The position numbers and the translations under genes were made by a program. 64,000 bases of DNA from Sambucus nigra (lineage: Eukaryota; Streptophyta; Magnoliopsida; Dipsacales; Adoxaceae): NCBI GenBank assembly GCA_949130495.1, contig OX422217.1, positions 573,782,606-573,846,605 of the forward strand, read 5' to 3'. Below are positions 11,222-22,077 of this stretch, piece after piece (positions within the stretch are counted from its first letter, which is position 1; every line of letters begins with the position of its first letter). The notes under the pieces were generated by a model that worked only from the letters and a program-made list of their open reading frames with translations, did no database searches and was not told the DNA's origin.

Positions 11222-11575
11222 TGTCACGCCCATGGCATCCGTGGCCAAATTGATGAACTTGTAATTGAATTTTGGAACTGAATTGAGTAAAACAGATGGG
11301 GTTGGGAGAGAATTATTAAGAGAAGAATGAAGAACAGTTAATAAGAAGAACAAAGATAGAGATGAGAGAGAGATTTGAGATAGGAATTCTGTAGATTTCA
11401 TTATTTGGATGATCAGTTACAAATGACCTGTAGACTTATTTATAGGCATACAAATAATTGATCAACTAACTAACTTCCCCGACTAACACACACGTTGCTT
11501 CCTCCTTGATCTGTTATAACAACTTCATTAACCCATTAAGTATTAGCTAAACTAACTCCCTTGGTGATCCTGACA
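11222..11575 (-). repeat. 5' LTR of the small LTR element
   Basis: This is the 354-bp right copy. It ends on its inner side at the primer-binding site and on its outer side at the CAAAC target duplication. Confidence 0.85.
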
Positions 11576-11656
11576 CAAACAAGGTTGATTTATTCGGTCT
11601 TCTTACAACTATTTGTCCGATTTTCTTAAGTACCCATGCATTTATTTTATTTTCAG

Positions 11657-11887
11657 ATAAAAGGGAGTTGGATCAAACCTGGTGCTGCAGTTATTGATGC
11701 GGGGATCAATACCGTTGATGATTCAAGTAAAAAATCAGGATTCAGGCTCGTGGGAGACGTTGATTTTGACGAAGCGTGCAAGGTAGCTGGATGGATTACT
11801 CCCGTTCCTGGAGGCGTGGGACCAATGACTATTACGATGTTACTCAAGAATACCTTGGAAGCCGCTAAGCGTGTGATGGAGAAGTAA
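11657..11887 (+). CDS. folD: folD-type bifunctional methylene-THF dehydrogenase/cyclohydrolase, last exon only
   Basis: This exon encodes the C-terminus of the bifunctional methylenetetrahydrofolate dehydrogenase / methenyl-THF cyclohydrolase, which interconverts one-carbon folates using NADP. It opens after a good acceptor (TTTTATTTTCAG at 11656) with [18 protein letters not shown], continues LVGDVDF.EA...[10 protein letters not shown], and contains the diagnostic PGGVGPMT motif. The stop is TAA at 11885-11887 and an AATAAA polyadenylation signal follows at 11953-11958. All three features are family hallmarks. The N-terminal catalytic exons (Lys/Tyr active site, NADP fold) are not found in the 11.6 kb to the left. 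The gene is therefore either split by very large, transposon-filled introns beyond the window or is a fragment. The exon itself is intact. Confidence 0.85.
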   Translation: MKGSWIKPGAAVIDAGINTVDDSSKKSGFRLVGDVDFDEACKVAGWITPVPGGVGPMTITMLLKNTLEAAKRVMEK

Positions 11888-11952
11888 GCTCCTGTCTAAC
11901 TCTTTGATTTTATGTGTATATGTTGGTGTTTATTAAGTTACAATAATACTTC

Positions 11953-11958
11953 AATAAA
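11953..11958 (+). terminator. Polyadenylation signal after folD exon
   Basis: AATAAA about 65 bp downstream of the TAA stop, in an AT-rich 3' region. Confidence 0.5.
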
Positions 11959-13543
11959 ATTATGTTTAGTGTTGTATTTTCAAGCTCGATGAACATATTT
12001 CATAAAAAACAATTATGATTAATTTAGTTAGAAATAAAATTCTAATTCCTTTATTGTTATAAATAAATTTGTATTTTTATGCTTTCCAGTTTTAATAACT
12101 GGTGTTGTAAGAGATTTACTAACACAATTGTTATCTACCTTCGAAGAGAAGTTCATTGATAATGTCAACTAATAAAAAGGATCATGTCATTGAATAATTG
12201 GTCTTGAGTTCTATTAGTAACATATAAAAAGGATAATCTTTTTTTATTTAATTTACTCATATAACAGTTAACAATGTTCAAAAATAGCTTTTGAAACTAT
12301 AGCTTCACGGCCTGTCTCAAGGCCAAGCCATGAGTTCTCATGACAAGGCTATAGCAACAGAACCTATGCCTCTAACCTTTGAAACTAAAGCAACAAGGCT
12401 ATAGTGCCTCGAGGCTAGGCCAATGTTTAAGCCTCAGTTACACTTTTACACTTGTACTGTACGAAATCTGATCCTATAAAATATGTATATCTAATTTAAA
12501 CATACATTCATATACTTATATATACCGATTTATTACGATGATTGATGATACAATATTTTTTTATTGTACTTCATGATCACACTCTGTTGATTTTCTTAAG
12601 ATGGGATCAATATTAAACTATTTATTTATATCTTCTTGACTTTGCTTGTGTATCTTATTGGTGTTTTATAATTTTAATCTTTTGGGACCCCCATCCCCCA
12701 CCCCCCCAAAAAAATAAAAAAACAAAAAAGTAAATAATTGTTCCTCTAGGCTAAAGCCTCGCCTCTTCTTAGCTTTTCCGAATATTGGCCATTGACTGTT
12801 ACCTCAAGAAATAAGAAAATTTTCATTAAAACTGATCGTTTCTCCAATTTCACACATAAAGCAGTAAACCCATGCTTATATATTTAGCTTATAATTACTG
12901 CTGGTAGAAATATACAACATATCAGTTCATAATTTTCATGGGTAGGCAGAATCAATCAGTTCATTGGCTTCAATAATCTCAGCTAGATCTCCAACACTCC
13001 ATGTGAGTGGATTTCTGGCATTGTGAATCTTAAACCCCCTAACCATCTCAAACCTTTTAGACTATTTGCCTGCACAAAACAGCCAGAATTTGAATTTTGT
13101 CAACATAGAAACGCACCTAGTGCTAGACGTGGGTGCCAGGGAGTACCATACTTGTTGCGTGCAAGTCGCATGCACTTATACTATCACACCTCTAACATTT
13201 TCATTATAAAGGAAAAAAAATGACGTGGAAAGGTTTAATGTTGCTGAACCTGAAATATGTATAATATAAACTAGCATACTTTCTGGGCAAAACCTCTCAA
13301 AAATAAATTTTAATTTAGTTCAAAGCTAAAGGTGTAAAATGACTTGGAGCATGTTATTATTTTTTCTAACTTGGAATTGATCTTAAAAGCTCATCTCCTA
13401 GTGGATTTGGTTAACTGTCTTGAAGCTGTAGCATTGCTTTTTACTTCGGTTTGCTTCAAGTATTTCTGTTCGGGCTGTGCCCTTTGATTTTGTTCCTAAA
13501 GAAAAGAAATTATGAACAACCAGCCAGCTTAGGTCTGGTCTAG
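11959..13543. other. Gene-free stretch with a possible decayed MITE
   Basis: No gene is recognised. Around 12270-12790 the sequence has 'aaggctatagc...gcctcgaggc' and 'ctaaagcctcgcc' blocks reminiscent of the GCC-rich hAT MITE seen at 30774-31178, but no clean target duplication is visible. 13000-13230 holds a small chance open frame. Confidence 0.4.
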
Positions 13544-13612
13544 TGAGCGCAATGGAAATTACCAAAATAAAACTCACAATCAGCCAAAGAGAATAACTCT
13601 CAATATTATTCA
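13544..13612 (-). repeat. Very short copia LTR (left copy)
   Basis: This 69-bp segment matches the 77-bp LTR at 20513-20589 along its length. Both have an 'accraaataaaattcac' core and a 'tatyattca' end on the plus strand. It sits right next to the polypurine-like TTTGAGTGGGAG (minus) and the copia RNase H remnant. Confidence 0.55.
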
Positions 13613-13936
13613 AGTAACTCCCACTCAAATTCTCTACTATGGTTTGAACAATGCTCTAACTTGACCACCTGTACCACCTTTGTCAACATGTGAGCCGAAT
13701 TATCTTTGGTGTCAATATTCTTCAAAACAACACCCCCATCGATAACCTTGACTATAAAACGAAATCGGATATCAATATGCTTGGTCCTCACAATGCACCT
13801 CTACACACTCTTGTGTAATACTTAAATCACCATTAAGATCGTGAAGCAATAAAGCCTCTTGAACGGCTTCCGTTGCCACCATATACTCTGCCTACGTAGT
13901 AGACAAAGCAACTGTAGCTTGCAACATGAACCTCCA
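13613..13936 (-). pseudogene. Ty1/copia RNase H C-terminal remnant
   Basis: Minus-strand reading from about 13925 gives VALSTT*AEYMVATEAVQEA, the copia RNase H motif in which the usual Glu of STTEAEY is a TAG stop. After a frameshift it gives RTKHIDIRFRFI and then a LTKVV tail. These are the last 80-100 residues of a copia polyprotein. The remnant joins a short 3' LTR on its left and is interrupted on its right at 13937 by the LTR of a different element, so it is the older host of a nested insertion. No activity is possible. Confidence 0.7.
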
Positions 13937-14172
13937 TGATGTAATCTAGGGTGCGGAAGCGTAAAATAAATCTAAACTACACAACAACAACAACAACAAC
14001 AACAAAGGGAAAACATAAGTTGGTCTCAATTTCTCTCTCTAAACTTTCATTATCATATTGTCAAAAGTGATACAAATGAATACCTTCTAGCTATTTATAC
14101 TAAAGGTACAAAAAGGTAAAAAATAACAAGAAATGAAAAAAATGGCAAATAGGTCCCTATGCTCTTGCATCA
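13937..14172 (-). repeat. 3' LTR (236 bp)
   Basis: Ends are TGATG and CATCA on the plus strand. It contains a (CAA)n run near 13983-14005. Confidence 0.75.
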
Positions 14173-16035
14173 TTCTCCCCTGCTTGTGAGAGTTCGTCTA
14201 GAGCGAAGAAAGTGTGTTCTAGGGCATCACCCCTACTTGAGAGGGAAGTTGTCCTTTGAAGCGTCCCGCATAATGACTCGCAAAATATCCTCGAAGAGAA
14301 ACAACAAATTTACGCCATGGCCGATGAATAGGAATGTGGCCTCTAATCCATTCAAATGAAGGGCTAACACACGATCGACGTGGAGAGGGCCATTGATGCC
14401 AAATTTCATCCAAATTCCTCGTGATGAGCCTCCGTAGCATCAAATTATGTAAATGAGTCGTGGAGCGCTCCTCATAAGTAACCCCAAAAGGGTCCACAAA
14501 TCCCACTCCAATCATGATCACCCCACGCAACATATACTCCTCAAAGGAAAAAATCACCGAGCCATCATCACAAAACTCATCATTGTGACAAAAAATTGGA
14601 AAGAATTCTGTAAAATCTAATATTTTCACCTAGTGATAGTGAGTACGAGTCTCCCAGCCGTCTTCAACAAATAAATCGAAAAAATCACATAGAAAGTACC
14701 CATCATCTTCTATCCCAAAGATAGGAATGAAGTCCACAATCTCAAATGCCTCCAAATCCCTATGTCGAGTACGAGTGATACACCCATCCTCCTTGAATAT
14801 GGGAATAGAGTCACAAGGAAGGAACACGTAATCACTATCAAGCAATGTTGGGGTCTCAACAACCTCGGAGACATCTTCGTAAAGCATAACTGAAGAGATA
14901 GTATCATCGGTGTGCGCGGGAATGACATCGGATGTAGTAGGAGGTACACCGGTGGATAAGTACTAAATATTGGACCAAATATCTCGCTCGTGCACGTACC
15001 CGTTCACATGCCGTCTCCATCTCAAGATACTCAGCTCGACACATATTTAGGTGTTGACGATACATCTCATACTCCCGGATGGAGTAAGCACTATACGCGA
15101 ATGTGTGAAGCTTTTGAGATAGATATGAATCCATCGCAGCCCAAGAATCTAGAATACTTTGGAGTTTCTTGACGATGGCACAACTTACCTTGTCGAAATC
15201 GACACATGCATTCATATCGAGCCCGTATTTGGTACCATCCCACGATAATTTGAAAGAAACGTATTCTTCAGGTAGGGGAGGGATTAAATCTTAGGGCTTT
15301 GATAGATTTGGGGAAAATTTGTAATTTTTAGAAAAGTCAGGGGCTGAATTGTAATTTTCAAAAATTGGTAGGGAATTAGCGTGTTAAAGAGGCCCAGGTG
15401 GTGCGAAAATTTGGTTAGGGTTTGTGATGTGGGTGGAGATTGCCCGGGTTGAATATGAATGTCTATTAGGGTTAGGAATTTTTGATGGAGTGAGTTTTGG
15501 GGTTTCTTGAGAATGGGGTAAGTAGGGCTTGGAGTCTATTTCTTTTTGTTGAAATCGAATGGGGTTTGTAATAGGAGGAGTTTTACGTAGGTTGGGATGA
15601 ATCTTGGATTGATCGGAAGTGGAGGCACTTTCTTGAAAGTCCGGTGAACCTAAGGTTGATTGGGTGTGGTTAATGGCTTGATTCCTTGAAAGGTGTTCAC
15701 CGATCTGTGTTAGAGCCGGAATAGACCTGTTTGGAGGCTGACCCGCATGGATCGACGGGCTGGTTGCAGTGACAGGGTGGTTGGATGAATTCCGGCAGCT
15801 GTCCGTGGCTTTTCGATAACGAACAATCTGTTTCTCTTCGGTGGAAGCCCTGGCAGGTCTGGGGACTGCCTAGCCCCATCGTTTCGACAACTTCTTCACT
15901 TCGGCAGTGTCGACCTGCTTCTGCAGCAGTTTCTCTGGCCTTCCGACAGCGATCGATGGCAGTTTGCTGTCACAATGTTCTGGAAACAGCTACCCTATTT
16001 TCTTCAACAAGATTGCAATCTAGGGTTTCGTGTGT

Positions 16036-16066
<31 letters not shown>

Positions 16067-16156
16067 GGCGTGTATCACTCGGATGAACCCAACTCGAATC
16101 CCAATATTCAATAAACATAGTTGATTTCAATAACAAATCACGCTCTGATATCAATT

Positions 16157-16388
16157 TGATGTAATCTAGGGTATGGAAGCGTAAAAAAAGAAGTTATCAA
16201 CAACAACAAAAAAAAAAAGATCAAGGGTTTCTTATTTCTCTCTGTAGTCTCTCATTCTCAATTAGGCAATAGTGATACAAATGAGGACCTTTTAGCAATT
16301 TATACTAAATGTACAAAAAGGGTAAAAATAACAAGAATCTAATAAGAAATGCAAAAATGATGAATCTCATACCTATGCTCTTGCATCA
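16157..16388 (-). repeat. 5' LTR (232 bp)
   Basis: Same ends as the 13937-14172 copy, with the primer site on its left. A (GT)n(G)n tract lies just inside the element at 16029-16068. Confidence 0.75.
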
Positions 16389-17090
16389 GTTCCCCTCTTT
16401 TAGATTGATAAAGGGCCAAAGGCCTGGCTACAAGGTTGAGTTACAATTACCCAAAGGCTAAATACGTGTCTGATGCTAAGAATTAAAAGAGAGCTAAAGA
16501 GAGAAAATACAAGTGTATGGTAAATGAAGCTCAACTACTACTTGGCTGACATTAATGAACTGTTGGGTATTTATAGCTGTGGAGTGATCTTGCTTGAGCT
16601 TAAGCGGGAAGAAAGCATTAATTGTGGCGGTTAGGAACCATCAATACCTACCTTATCCGAGGACCTGTGTAGCATTTCTGGCCTTCTCTGTGACTCGGGA
16701 ATCTAGGGCTCTGGGACATTGTGTTTTCGTAAAATACCTCGGTTTGGAAGGTCAAACATTCTCTTTTTCACTTGCGTTATAAGTTTGAAATTCATAACAT
16801 GGATTGAGAAATATTTAAGTCACGAGTGGTGGATAGTGCCATAGGCTCACTGGGGAAGTTGACAAGTGTCTGAGGGCTAGGGTCCATTTGTCATTTCCAA
16901 TTTTAGATGCCGAGAGGTTTTTTGTAATGGACGTCCGATTGTATTCATGCTATTAAGAGAGGGATGTGTCCTTGGACTTTATTATAGGCTCTAAGAGGTG
17001 CATTTCTTATGGACTTTTATTCTCGTTGGACCCTTGAGGTGAGCTGGGCCTTGAGTAAGTTTAGTACCAAATTAATATGTACTACATAGG
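16389..17090. mobile_element. LTR-like fragment between nested elements
   Basis: The stretch has LTR character ('gggtatttatagctgtgg' TATA-like at 16563-16580, several 'ctcgg' motifs) but no gene. It ends near 'tagtaccaaattaa', next to copia integrase sequence. It is probably a fragment of another LTR element inserted in the copia body. The boundaries are uncertain. Confidence 0.4.
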
Positions 17091-17094
17091 GTAA

Positions 17095-18844
17095 AGCCTC
17101 TACCTAAAAATGCTTAGGTAAGCCCGAATCGGACAACATACACCTCACATTTTCAAGTAAGGTTCGGTTCATCCAATCTGCTACTCCATTTTGTTGTGGA
17201 GTTTTTCGGACTATTAAATGCCGAACAATACCCTAATCCTAAAAATACTTCAAGTATGGATCATATCGGTATTCACCGTTGTTATTCAATCTAAGCTCTT
17301 TGATCTTCCTATCGGTTTACTTCCTCCAATATCTTCTTCCATTTTTGAAAGACCCCCAAAACCTTGTCCTTGTGTTTCACGGTATAAACCCAAGTCCTTC
17401 GTGAGTAGTAATAAATGAAAGTCACAAAATAGTGATTACCTCTCAAAGAAGGTGTTTAAGAAAGACCCCAAACTTCGTGTGAACGTAATCTTGGTGTTTT
17501 TTGTGCAATGAATCACTTTGCCAAACTCGACTCTCGTTTACTGCCCTAGCATGTAATGCTCACATAAGCCCAACTTGAAACTCTTCGTACCCTTTAGCAA
17601 TCCTTGTTTACTCAACACTGTTATGGCCTTTTCCCCGACATATCCCAAATGCATATTCAAAATCCTAGTGGAATCTGTCTTTGTCCCTTCTTTCTCATTG
17701 GCAATTGAGGCATGCTATGCTACCGTTCTTCCTTAGAGGAAATAGAGGTTTCGATCTTTCTTTCCTCTCAATACTATCAGGGCACCCAAGACAACTTCTA
17801 GCAATCCGTCGTCGAGTACAATCTTGCACTCGTTGGAATCTAAACCACCCAAAGAAATAAAATTCTTTTATAAATTCGGAACATAGCGAACATTCGTGAC
17901 AATACAAGTCACTTGATAATGCATCTTCAATTTGATTGTGCCAATATCCTTCCACCGACAACCATGGTCATTACCCATAAAGACTTTCCCTCCATCCCCT
18001 CTTTAACGTTTGGAACAAATATCTATCCAGACACTTATGGTATGAGCACCCCAAGTCAAGAATCCTCTCGTTTGAAGAGCTTTCCATTAAAGAAACTAGC
18101 AACGTAGTCCCATATTCGTCATCTTTTGATTTAATATATTTGACGGACTCTGCCATCGGTTTCTTATCATCTTAGGGAAATCATACTTAATATTCCCCTT
18201 TTGTTGCACTGGTAACACAATATATTTGCTAAGCCCTTGGTTTGAGACATGACCTAAAACTTCCTCTTTCACCTCGCTTTCTCTTTTCGATCCTACCCCG
18301 CTCAACCAACATGTCAGACTGAGAATCATGGTTCTCCTTCTTCCACTTCTCACTTCCCAACAAAGCTGAAGGAGACATTGTCAAACTTCACATCATCCTT
18401 TCTATATAGCAATGTGGTGCTTAAATGCTCATATGAATCCGGAAGTGAATTTAGAAGAACTAAAGTTTTATCTTCATCACCCATATCAACATCGTAGCTT
18501 AATAAATCGGAGAAATTTTTATTAAACTCATCAAGATGTTTATAATAATTTTTTCTTGATGTTGAGACGATTTTGTATGCTCTTTGTTATATAGTTTTCT
18601 TCCATATTTTCTCCGTCGATTCCTCATTCATCACATAGTAGAAATTTAACCGGATAGTGCTACATGGTTGCAAGTCGCATTCCTTCCAATCATCTTCCGA
18701 CATATCCACTAATTTACTTGCAATATCGGCTAATGCCTTATGCAAACCTTGTTGGACCAAGACTTCTTTCATTTGGCATTGCCATTTGCCAAAATTAATG
18801 GTTTTAGCATCACACTTCTTCAAGTCAAACTTTACCATTGACAC
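17095..18844 (-). pseudogene. Ty1/copia gag-protease-integrase remnant
   Basis: The ATG at 18844 starts a copia gag (KTINFGKWQCQMKEVLVQQ, then LHKAL, then MSEDDWKECD), the UBN2-type pattern. Downstream at 18156-17971 is the GAG-pre-integrase/protease linker (ERILDLGCSYHKC, where the family has ILDSGCSYHMC). At about 17190-17160 the integrase signature QQNGVADWMNRTL is readable on the minus strand, followed by SDSGLPKHF near 17110. Many stops and frameshifts intervene. Reverse transcriptase is not seen, because the body is cut at about 17090. The 5' LTR with primer site lies just upstream (18999-19694). Confidence 0.72.
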
Positions 18845-18983
18845 TTTGCAACCTTAGGTGTAGTAATTCTCTAATCTTCAAAACGAATACTCAATAAGAA
18901 ACTACTAAGCGAAGAACAAAATCCTACTTAGGAATTTTATCAAATACCGTGGATGCATACAAAGCTAAGACCCTACAAGCTAA

Positions 18984-18998
18984 AACTCAGATACCAAT
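18984..18998 (-). other. Primer-binding site of the copia element
   Basis: Minus-strand ATTGGTATCTGAGTT directly follows the LTR end (TACA). It is one base off the usual initiator-Met site TGGTATCAGAG. Confidence 0.65.
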
Positions 18999-19694
18999 TG
19001 TATTGCGGATACTCACTCAATAAAGTAATTCGTTCATGCCCAAGATCCAAGACCGAACAAACTCAAGAAATAAGTAAGAATAATACAATCTAAATGAAAA
19101 GTATGAGAAAGTATAAGAAAATCACACACCAATTAAGCACAAGACATGACATACAGTTCACCAATTTGGCTACATCCACGGAGGATGATAGCTTCCTTTG
19201 TTTGATTAAATCAATAAAGGTTACAGCTTCTCTCAAGCCTCACTATATTCTCAATGTGTATTCAAGATCAATAAATTATGAACAATGGTTTCCCTTTCTC
19301 TTAGGTTAACCTAGAAGTTTCTATTTATTCACCGGAGACGGTGGGACAGATATACCAAAATTATCCTCACTTAAACACTATATTTCACAGATCTGGCCCA
19401 TTCACTTCAGCAAACCTAGCCCTTTCACTGGTTTCGGGTTTCTAACATGAAGTTGTAAAAAAACTCTTATCTTGGGATTCACCTCGCAAAACCACCTTCG
19501 CTGCAGTGAAGTCCTCCTTCGCTGGGTGGGCCAGTGAGCAGAAATCTGAGCCAATATCCACACAAATGACGGATTATAATCATATATTGGCTCAAGGAAT
19601 TTAGAGCTGAAGATACCAAATAAGATAAAATACTGAAGTGCCCTTTGGCCAATTAGAGAACATTCCTAATGAACATGCCCTTTTTCTTCTAACA
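18999..19694 (-). repeat. 5' LTR of copia element (about 696 bp)
   Basis: On the minus strand it runs from TGTTAGAAGAAAAAGGGC to CCGCAATACA and adjoins the primer site. No second copy of this LTR is visible in the window, which fits a truncated element. Confidence 0.6.
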
Positions 19695-20512
19695 GTATAC
19701 ATTAAAATAAAATAAAAATGCAGTTTAATCGTGAACTCCATACATACGACCCATGGAGCACCACCATTTGCATCATTAACGAAAGCTCAACCACAAGCTT
19801 TATTGGAATATTGTAGACATCCTTATCACGCAAACAGATATTTAGAAAATTTTGGGGACATTAATTTTAACCCAAACGTTTTTTCTTACTCTTTCCTGTG
19901 CCAAATAATAAAGTTCTTATAAATTGGGATTTCAAGGTCAATTCATAATGTTCCAGCCTAATAAAGTCAACTGAGGGGTCATAGGGAACCGAAGTTATTT
20001 ATGGGATCAAATCTACTTTTAATTCACAACTGAATGAGGCACCAATCATTTTTTTTAGACCCATAAACCCAGCTCAAGCTTCCTTAATGCCACAGCCTAA
20101 TCCAATTTTTCCTATTAATTCACAGCCCAGCCAAGTTAAATTTTTTCTTCAAGTCAAGTTCTGCTTCAGGACCAAATATTGCATTACCTTATTAGGACCA
20201 TGGTAGTTGTCAAGGCTTGATGCTTCAAGGATCTCATCATTGGGGTACTCGTCAAAAATCGGCAGGAAGTCCCAATCTACGTGAGGGTTGAGGGGTTCGC
20301 GTAGAACGGACTGGACCCTGAACTCCTTGAATTTCAGAAACATCTCCATCATATTATCCCATCATTTTTCCATTTTTCATTTTAATCGATCAAAGTGATA
20401 TTCCACTTTCGATTGTATGCAACTTCTCTGCATGAATCCACTCGCGTAATGAAATGCTGAAGGAAAAAACAGACCACTACACCAAAGAATGAATCGCGCT
20501 TTGATACCAATT
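19695..20512. other. Gene-free stretch and leader of a short-LTR element
   Basis: No gene is recognised. The right end carries minus-strand ATTGGTATCAAAGCGCG (20495-20511), a primer-site-like sequence next to the 77-bp LTR. The open frame 20352-20149 (minus) shows no known domain and may be part of that element's internal region. Confidence 0.4.
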
Positions 20513-20589
20513 TGACGCAAAGCAAATGCAGTGGAAAATACCGAAATAAAATTCACTCAACCAAAGAGGAAAACTCTAGATATCATTCA
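20513..20589 (-). repeat. Very short copia LTR (right copy)
   Basis: 77 bp with ends TGACGC and CATTCA (plus). On its left is a primer-binding site. On its right is a polypurine-like tract, minus TTTGAGGGGGAG, homologous to that beside the 13544-13612 copy. Confidence 0.55.
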
Positions 20590-20694
20590 ATTAGCTCCCC
20601 CTCAAATGGGGGATTATAATCATATTTATAGACTTCAAGGAGCCCAAGAGACCAATTAGCATGTCATTTGTTGCTCGAAACATTTTCCAGTAAC

Positions 20695-20713
20695 ATAAAT
20701 ATTTCAAAATATA
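20695..20713 (+). repeat. Left target-site duplication of SINE
   Basis: ATAAATATTTCAAAATATA, repeated with one change at 20893-20911. Confidence 0.85.
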
Positions 20714-20892
20714 GAGGTCGTACCTTGGTGAGATGGTAAGTGACCTGGCCCAAACTATGGTTGGTCGCGGGTTTGAGACATGGGAGCAGCCTCTCCATAT
20801 ATCGGGGCAAGGCCAACTGATATCCGCCTCTCCCAGACCCTGCAGTTAAGCGGGAGCCTTGTGCGGCCTTGTGCACTGGGTATGACCTTTTT
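20714..20892 (+). mobile_element. tRNA-derived SINE
   Basis: This 179-bp element starts with a tRNA-like head: an A-box-like GGTGAGATGGTAAG, and a B-box-like GGTCGCGGGTTTGAGAC about 35 bp later. The body has the common plant SINE words 'ggggcaaggcc', 'ctctcccagaccctgcag' and 'gtgcactggg'. It ends in a short T-rich tail and is flanked by 19-bp duplications with one mismatch. A 'gccttgtgcg/gccttgtgca' duplication sits near the 3' end. No protein is encoded; movement depends on LINE enzymes. Confidence 0.85.
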
Positions 20893-20911
20893 ATAAATAT
20901 TTCACAATATA
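20893..20911 (+). repeat. Right target-site duplication of SINE
   Basis: ATAAATATTTCACAATATA, 18 of 19 bases identical to the left copy. Confidence 0.85.
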
Positions 20912-22077
20912 AAAAATACTTGTGTAAAAATACAAGTGATGTGGTAAGGAGACACCACCGTCCACTTGCTGCAAGACATCTCACTTGTCACACGTGGCAA
21001 GTACGATATTTTTGCAAAAAGACGCTACTCCCATATAAAGCATAAAAAAGCAGCTAAAATTCTGAAAAAACTTATTATATCAAATTGTCTAAATTAATTG
21101 CATTTAATTATTTTTGTTGAGTGCAAAACTTGATATCCTCCAAAATAAAAGTTTTTCTCTATCCGCACATTTCACACGTGTAAGCTCATTGCCAAACCCA
21201 CTACTTTTGGACCGTTTCTCTGACTCAGACTAACAAGCACAGCCGAAAACAAAACTAATTGAATACAAATGAACTCATATCTAGGGTACTAAAATCAGTC
21301 CAATTTTGATGTATGATTTTGAGCAGTCTGTTCAAGAGGCTGAGTGAGAAAGTTTATTCCACATCCCCAATTTGGCACCAAAAAAACCCCACTATATCAG
21401 CTTCTCTATTTATATGAGTTCTAATAAGTTGGTCCCAACATCTGCAAATTCTGAAGAGGAAAGATTCAACCCCTAAAGGGTTGAATGCTTTTTTTTTCCC
21501 CAGAAAGTGGGAACCTTGCAAAATCTTATTGCCAATCCATAAGTTCTCTGTACCTACTCGAACTCACTTAGGAATTGTAAGTCTCACACCATTGTCAATA
21601 AGATCATGGAATTTTTGTAAAGCTAGCAAATAGATTTTGAATTGGATTTTTTCAAATTTAGCATGGTATTATAGTAGACATGAGAGATGTTTCCCGTGTT
21701 CATTAAATATGAGAAACTACATAATAGTGTCATTTGATACCCTTCATATTCGGTATTTGCCTCCTCTAGAGTTCCGGTGTGTGTGGGTGGTGGTGGTGGT
21801 GGGTGGGAGGGGGAGGAGATCTTTTGTTACATTTGAGAATTTTTGGTTATTGGTTTGTAATTGCAGTGAATTGGATTTTGTCGGTCCAGTAAATACGAGG
21901 TGTTGACGGCTTTAACATATACTCAAGGTGGATACATAGAAGGGTTATTTGTCAGATTTCTTAGCTCCAGGGATGACCCAAAAACCTGACTTTCAAGTGT
22001 GTTTAGTGTAATATAACCTTGGAAAAAAGCAAGCGCACAGAAATTGGCGAATTGGACAATTAAAAAAATTAGATTAT
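20912..22077. other. Gene-free stretch
   Basis: No gene, RNA gene or clear transposon terminus was recognised. The open frame at 21637-21906 is GT/GGT repeat-driven. Confidence 0.5.

Larger units (their letters stand above)
9512..11575 (-). mobile_element. Small non-autonomous LTR element with CAAAC duplication
   Basis: Two related LTRs (9512-9931 and 11222-11575) flank about 1.3 kb. The 5-bp duplication CAAAC is exact at 9507-9511 and 11576-11580. On the minus strand the LTR begins TGTCAGGATCACC and ends GCGTGACA. The primer site ATTGGTATCAAGCATG lies at 11206-11221 and a polypurine tract AAAGGGGAAGG at about 9935-9945. It has gag-like sequence but no pol, so it must have been mobilised by another element. 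The left LTR is longer because of an internal duplication, and its outermost bases have mutated from TGTCAC to TTTCAT. Confidence 0.85.
13937..16388 (-). mobile_element. Non-autonomous LTR element (about 2.45 kb)
   Basis: Two LTRs (13937-14172 and 16157-16388) bound about 2 kb of internal sequence. On the minus strand both start TGATGCAAGAGCATAGG and end CCTAGATTACATCA. The primer-like site TTGATATCAGAGCG (16141-16154) adjoins the right LTR, and a polypurine AGCAGGGGAGAA (14173-14184) adjoins the left LTR. Internal minus-strand open frames (15215-14904, 14887-14630, 14629-14219) show no recognised domain. No flanking 5-bp duplication matches, and the right LTR has a second polypurine-like tract outside it (see findings). 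Confidence 0.7.

Noticed and set aside
12270..12790. hAT MITE similar to 30774-31178
   Set aside because: GCC/AAGGC words are shared, but terminal inverted repeats and an 8-bp duplication could not be matched, so it is mentioned only within the gene-free stretch.
20714..20892. tRNA gene
   Set aside because: A and B boxes are present but no cloverleaf or mature 3' end; the long body and 19-bp duplications mark it as a SINE.
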